In this document: one piece after another, positions 60,432-64,000 of the stretch
How the letters are laid out: every line of letters starts with the position of its first letter
Position numbering within the stretch: the stretch's first letter is position 1
Origin: Streptomyces sp. NBC_00353
GTDB lineage: Bacteria; Actinomycetota; Actinomycetes; Streptomycetales; Streptomycetaceae
Reading direction: 5' to 3'
Assembly: GCF_036108815.1 (NCBI RefSeq)
Contig: NZ_CP107985.1
Location: 1,240,001-1,304,000 of the forward strand
DNA length: 64,000 nt
Made by a program: the position numbers and the translations under genes
Notes under the pieces: model-generated
What the model was told of the DNA's origin: nothing
Databases searched by the model: none
What the model saw: the letters and a program-made list of their open reading frames with translations, nothing else

Positions 60432-61265
60432 ATGACTGACCTGCCCTTGACGCTCATGGCAGTACACGCCCATCCCGACGACGAGGCCACCGGAACCGGA
60501 GGGGTCCTCGCGCGGTACGCGGCGGAAGGCATCCGCACCGTTCTCGTGACGTGTACCGACGGCGGTTGCGGTGACGGACCGGGGGGTGCCAAGCCGGGCG
60601 ATCCCGGGCACGATCCGGCGGCGGTCGCCTTGATGCGCCGTCAAGAACTTGAGGCGAGCTGTGACGTCCTGAAGGTCAGCGATCTGGAGATGCTGGACTA
60701 TGCCGACTCCGGGATGACGGGCTGGCCGAGCAACGACGCCCCCGGATCCTTCTGGCAGACCCCCGTGCAGGAAGGCGCGGCCCGACTCGCGGAACTCATG
60801 CGGCACTACCGACCTGATGTGGTCGTCACCTACGACGAGAACGGCTTCTACGGCCACCCCGACCACATCCAGGCCCACCGCATCACGATGGCGGCGCTGG
60901 AGATGACCGCGCTGACACCGAAGGTGTACTGGACCACGATGCCCCGCTCGATGATGCAGCGGTTCGGCGAGATCATGCGCGAGTTGCATGAGGACATGCC
61001 GGAGCCGGATCCCGCCGAGGCCGCCGCGATGGCCGAGATCGGCCTCCCCGACGATGAGATCACCACGTGGGTGGACACCACCGCGTTCAGCGGTCAGAAG
61101 TTCGACGCGCTGGCCGCGCACGCCAGTCAGGGCGAGAACATCTTCTTCCTCAAGATGGGCAACGAGAGGTTCGGCGAGTTGATGGGCATGGAGACCTTCG
61201 TACGTGTCCAGGACGCCACCGGCGCGGTCATACCCGAGAACGATCTCTTCGCCGGACTACGCTGA
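60432..61265 (+). CDS. PIG-L family deacetylase (mycothiol-conjugate-amidase-like)
   Basis: 277 residues from ATG 60432 behind AGGAGGA. Zinc-binding motifs are AHPDDEATGTGG (AHPDDE) near the start and the His pair in GFYGHPDHIQAH. The middle has SDLEMLDYADSGMTGWPSND, as in mycothiol S-conjugate amidase (Mca) and MshB relatives, and the ending is RFGELMGMETFVRVQD. It deacetylates N-acetylglucosaminyl compounds or cleaves mycothiol conjugates; which one is not clear. It is bracketed by diverged direct repeats. Confidence 0.85.
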   Translation: MTDLPLTLMAVHAHPDDEATGTGGVLARYAAEGIRTVLVTCTDGGCGDGPGGAKPGDPGHDPAAVALMRRQELEASCDVLKVSDLEMLDYADSGMTGWPSNDAPGSFWQTPVQEGAARLAELMRHYRPDVVVTYDENGFYGHPDHIQAHRITMAALEMTALTPKVYWTTMPRSMMQRFGEIMRELHEDMPEPDPAEAAAMAEIGLPDDEITTWVDTTAFSGQKFDALAAHASQGENIFFLKMGNERFGELMGMETFVRVQDATGAVIPENDLFAGLR

Positions 61266-61891
61266 TCCAGCCGCCCGGCCGGCCGGGAAAGCGCATCGAC
61301 CGCACGGCGCGATCGAGCGGGTCACACACCCGGAGGCTTGTCCACGCGAGTTCCGCTCCGGCAGTCCGTCCAGGCCCTCGCCGACGGCGTCGACGCGTGC
61401 CCGCACTTCCGACCCGCCACCGCGCTCGTCCCCAAACCACCTGACAACCGCACAGGTGGGAGCCCTGCGCACTGCTGACTCGGAAGTGGCGCGACAGCCC
61501 AGGTCACAAGCCCGGCGGTCTGCTCCGGTCAAGACAGACCGCCGAGGAAGCGACACGAAGCTGAGGCTCCGATGTCCGACACGCCGTGAGGCAACGGAAG
61601 GAGAAGCAGGTCACGAGAGCGGTCTCCGACACCAACCGCGAGACCCTACAACAATGAAGCCAGTCGCCCTGTCATCCAATCGAGGCGTTTGACACCGAAC
61701 CTAGGCGTCCACGCCCTTGCGCCGCCCCGACCGGCCGGTACCACCGATGGCCGGTACCGCCGCGATCGGGGCGGTCGTGCATCTACCGGCTACCGCCATC
61801 GAGGAGGGCCGGGACCTGTCCTCGATGAGCGGCATCCTGACCGACACCGCCTACCGTCTGCTGCTGGCCTGACGGCGGGGGTGGTCGGCGG
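61266..61891. other. Stretch without a confident gene; right repeat copy and a short fragment
   Basis: It holds the right copy of the repeat (61433-61506). At 61747-61872 (plus) a 41-residue reading (AIGAVVHLPATAIEEGRDLS ending ILTDTAYRLLLA) looks like the C-terminal end of a lost protein. Nothing else is supported. Confidence 0.4.
61433..61506 (+). repeat. Diverged direct repeat, right copy
   Basis: CAAACCACCTGACAACCGCACAGGT core plus weaker downstream matches to 60132-60205. Both copies also encode, on the minus strand, a similar peptide containing TCxVxRWFxxD. Confidence 0.5.
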
Positions 61892-62623
61892 CTAGCTCAG
61901 ATGCCGTGTGAAGAACTGGGCCGCGGCGTCCCCCGCGAACTGCGGGACGCCGGTGTGCCCGCCCAGATTGGCGTGCAGCGTCTTCTCCTTGGAGCCGAAG
62001 GCGTCGAACAGGTCCAGGGCTTGCTGCCGGTCGTTTCCTTCGTCGTCCCACTGCAGCAGGACGTGCAGCGGAATGGTGACCTGCCGGGCCTCCTCGAACA
62101 GGGCGCGAGGCACGAAACTCCCGGCGAACAGAACGGCGGCCGAGATGCGCGGCTCGACCACTGCCAGCCGGGTCCCGATGGCGATCACTCCCCCCGAGTA
62201 CCCGACCGGGCCGCCGATCTCGGGCAGCGAAAGGAGGGCGTCCAGGGTGGTCTGCCATTCCGGGACCGCCTTGTCGACCAGCGGGAGGACGAGCCGGTCC
62301 ACGATCTCGTCGTCGACCGGCTCGCCGGCCTCCAGCGCCCGGCGCAGGTCGGCGCGGGCCTGCTCGGCGGCGGCTGAACGGGGCCGGTCACCGCTTCCGG
62401 GGAGCTCGATGGTGGCCGCGGCGAAGCCCTCCGCCGCTGAGTGCCGGGCCCGGGCCGCCAGTCGGGGGTACATCTTGTGCAGTCCGCCGGGGTGGCCGAG
62501 CAGGATCAGCGGCGCCGGTGCGGATGCGGATCCGGGCGTCCACAGGATCCCGGGGATCTCGCCGAGGGTGAATTCGCGTTCGAGGACGCCGTCGTCGAGG
62601 CGTTGTTCGGAAGTGAATTGCAT
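61892..62623 (-). CDS. Alpha/beta hydrolase (dienelactone-hydrolase-like)
   Basis: A 243-residue hydrolase from ATG 62623. It begins with a beta-rich segment (LEREFTLGEIPGILWTPGSA) and has LILLGHPGGLHKMYPRLAAR (oxyanion region), a Gly-x-Ser-Gly elbow in GGPVGYSGGVIAIGTRL (Ser nucleophile), an Asp in LLQWDDEGND, and the C-terminal His in ANLGGHTGVPQF. The order fits a DLH/acyl hydrolase. The substrate is unknown. It stands alone. Confidence 0.85.
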   Translation of the reverse strand: MQFTSEQRLDDGVLEREFTLGEIPGILWTPGSASAPAPLILLGHPGGLHKMYPRLAARARHSAAEGFAAATIELPGSGDRPRSAAAEQARADLRRALEAGEPVDDEIVDRLVLPLVDKAVPEWQTTLDALLSLPEIGGPVGYSGGVIAIGTRLAVVEPRISAAVLFAGSFVPRALFEEARQVTIPLHVLLQWDDEGNDRQQALDLFDAFGSKEKTLHANLGGHTGVPQFAGDAAAQFFTRHLS

Positions 62624-63128
62624 GGTCGTGCCTTTCGGGAGTGCTCGTAAGCGGCGCTCCCGGACGACCTATCGTCCGACCGTGACCCCGGAGGGGAGCA
62701 CCCATGTCGATACTGTGTTCACGGGTACCACCTCCTCGTTCTCTCGCACGGCCTCCGGAAAGGTAGCAGTGGTCGCCGTGGTCCGCCAACGGGTTTTTGC
62801 GGAGGCTCCGTGGCCGGATGCCACGGAGCCACTCGCCCAAAGGCCAAGGCCGTATGGTTAGGGGCTTCGGGCTTGTGTGGTCACGGTGTGGTGCAGGCCG
62901 GGACGTAGGAAGCGGAGCCCTGTCAGGGACGGTTTGGCGCGGGCCTGGTACAGCTGCGACAACACCGCCGCCATGAGCCTCTGTGGTGGGCCGGGCGCGC
63001 CCCGGGCTCCCGTTCACCACGTACCTCCGCCACCATCCTTTGACATCGACGTAAGTCCACCCAAGGCTTGTCCCGTAAATGATCTGTGACTGGGTGTGGC
63101 GTGGTCGGTGGCCAGTCCGGCTGGTCGC
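62624..63128. other. Stretch without a supported gene, contains a hairpin
   Basis: No gene is supported. GGCTTGTCCCGTAAATGATC near 63067 resembles the end of an IS5-like element in front of the transposase remnant, but its partner end was not found. Confidence 0.4.
62804..62830. terminator. Perfect 11-bp hairpin
   Basis: GGCTCCGTGGC and GCCACGGAGCC are separated by a 5-base loop. It stands alone in gene-poor DNA between the hydrolase promoter side and the IS5-like remnant, so its role is unclear. Confidence 0.45.
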
Positions 63129-63862
63129 CTATCCGGCGAGGTTGAGGTTGTGCAGGCGGGCGATGCCGAGCATGGCGTGGTGGACGCCATCGCCTTTGAG
63201 GCGGCAGTCGCGGAGGATCTTCCAGGTCTTCATGCGGGCGAAGACGTGCTCGACGCGGGCACGGACCTGCTTGTGGGACTTGTTGTGGGCCTGCTTCCAA
63301 TCGGGGAGTTCTTCGCCCTTGCGGCGGCGGTGGGGCATCACGAGCCCGGTGCCCGGACAGCCGCCGTCGGCGATCGTCATCGTATTACCGACCCCAGCCT
63401 TCGCGCCGGACTCCTGCCACGCCTTGCAGTCGTTGCGGTTGCCCGGCAGCGGTCGGCCGACCACCACGACGAGCCGGGTGTCGGCGTCGATGACGACCTG
63501 GTGGTTGGTGGAGTACCGGTAGTTCTTGGACTGCGCGGCAATGTGCGGTCGCGAGTAGGTACCAGGGTGCCGTCCACGATGAGCACGGTGTCCTTACGGA
63601 ACCGCTTGCGTGGCTGGAGCGCGAGTGATGGGCCGAGGTGGTCGATGACGCGGTCGGCCACGGACTTCGAGATACCGAAGAGCGGGGCGAGCTGGCGCAT
63701 CGTCAAGTTCGTGCGCCAGTACGCCGACACGAGCAGCACCCGGTCCTCCAGCGGAAGAGCCCACGGGCGACCCTCGCTTCCAGCCAACTTCGGTTGGGTC
63801 AGCGCCGATCGGTGTGCTCGGCACCGCGCACGGACGGCGTCGACGCCGAAGATTCCGGTCAA
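63129..63862 (-). pseudogene. IS5-family transposase (HTH plus DDE_Tnp_4 type), frameshifted
   Basis: Two minus-strand frames make one protein. The first (from 63862) has SALTQPKLAGSEGRPWALPL, LTMRQLAPLFGISKSVADRVIDH and FRKDTVLIVDGTLVPTRD. After a break near 63550 the second continues as AAQSKNYRYSTNHQVVIDAD, RLVVVVGRPLPGNRNDCKAW, GGCPGTGLVMPHRRRKGEE and HVFARMKTWKILRDCRL, ending at the TAG at 63129. Supplying one C in the GACCGCACATTGCC stretch restores the family reading. It is therefore a recent single-base pseudogene, unless the base is a sequencing slip. Confidence 0.75.
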
Positions 63863-64000
63863 CCCATTACCAACCGTTTACTGAGCAGATACCTTTCTCC
63901 TTGCCGGTGGCGGGGGCGGAGCGATCCGGCCGCCCCTGCCTGCCCCGGAGTACCGCCGCACGTCGTTCGGGCTGTTTTCGACCATTACGCCCATTTCTCA

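Noticed and set aside
1..64000. CRISPR array
   Set aside because: No regularly spaced short repeats were found; the TnpB-related gene is a transposon protein, not part of a CRISPR system.

Overview
The window reads as chromosomal DNA of a Streptomyces or close relative. GC content is very high with G/C at third codon positions, GTG and TTG starts are common, and the gene content is typical of the genus: SpoIIE-type PP2C phosphatases, a 'conservon' (sensor kinase / roadblock / DUF742), an LAETG surface protein, a LytR-CpsA-Psr protein, a SNF2-SWIM pair and a TnpB-related element. No rRNA, tRNA, CRISPR array or biosynthetic assembly line was recognised.

Bases 1-9400 are a patchwork of mobile DNA. 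The clearest structure is a 3,377-bp unit (1484-4860) with 75-bp terminal inverted repeats and an exact 10-bp target duplication. It carries an ISAs1-family transposase plus a translationally coupled two-gene operon of unknown function, and it interrupts the 3' end of an MFS transporter gene. A second unit (6679-8184) looks like an IS5-family element with a VOC (glyoxalase-fold) gene between its left end and its frameshifted transposase.

Bases 9800-23970 hold an MFS exporter, an AraC regulator divergent from a monooxygenase / alpha-beta hydrolase / SDR gene set, a cell-surface group (DUF916-type protein, secreted metallophosphatase with a WxL-like tail, HupE/UreJ-like membrane protein), a lipoprotein, and a PAS-GAF-PP2C-HATPase phosphatase coupled to a hypothetical gene.

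Bases 24000-40100 hold an enoyl-CoA hydratase/isomerase-family gene, another PP2C phosphatase, the LAETG protein, acetyltransferases, a DUF6397-like protein, an orphan G-protein plus roadblock pair, ArsR and GNAT genes, an LCP enzyme, a three-gene conservon lacking its G-protein, and an MHYT-domain protein. Bases 40200-42600 are a methyltransferase gene split by a TnpB-related insertion.

Bases 42600-58070 are ordinary conserved genes: an MpaB-like oxygenase, a MOSC protein, a fatty acid desaturase, the SNF2 helicase and SWIM protein (overlapping), an amino-acid permease and an acetamidase/formamidase (overlapping), a peptidoglycan amidase, and a GAF regulator followed by an aldehyde dehydrogenase that ends in a strong hairpin. 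From 58140 to the end, degraded mobile DNA returns: an integrase C-terminal remnant, tiny overlapping genes divergent from a GntR regulator, a PIG-L deacetylase between diverged direct repeats, an alpha/beta hydrolase, and a frameshifted IS5-like transposase.
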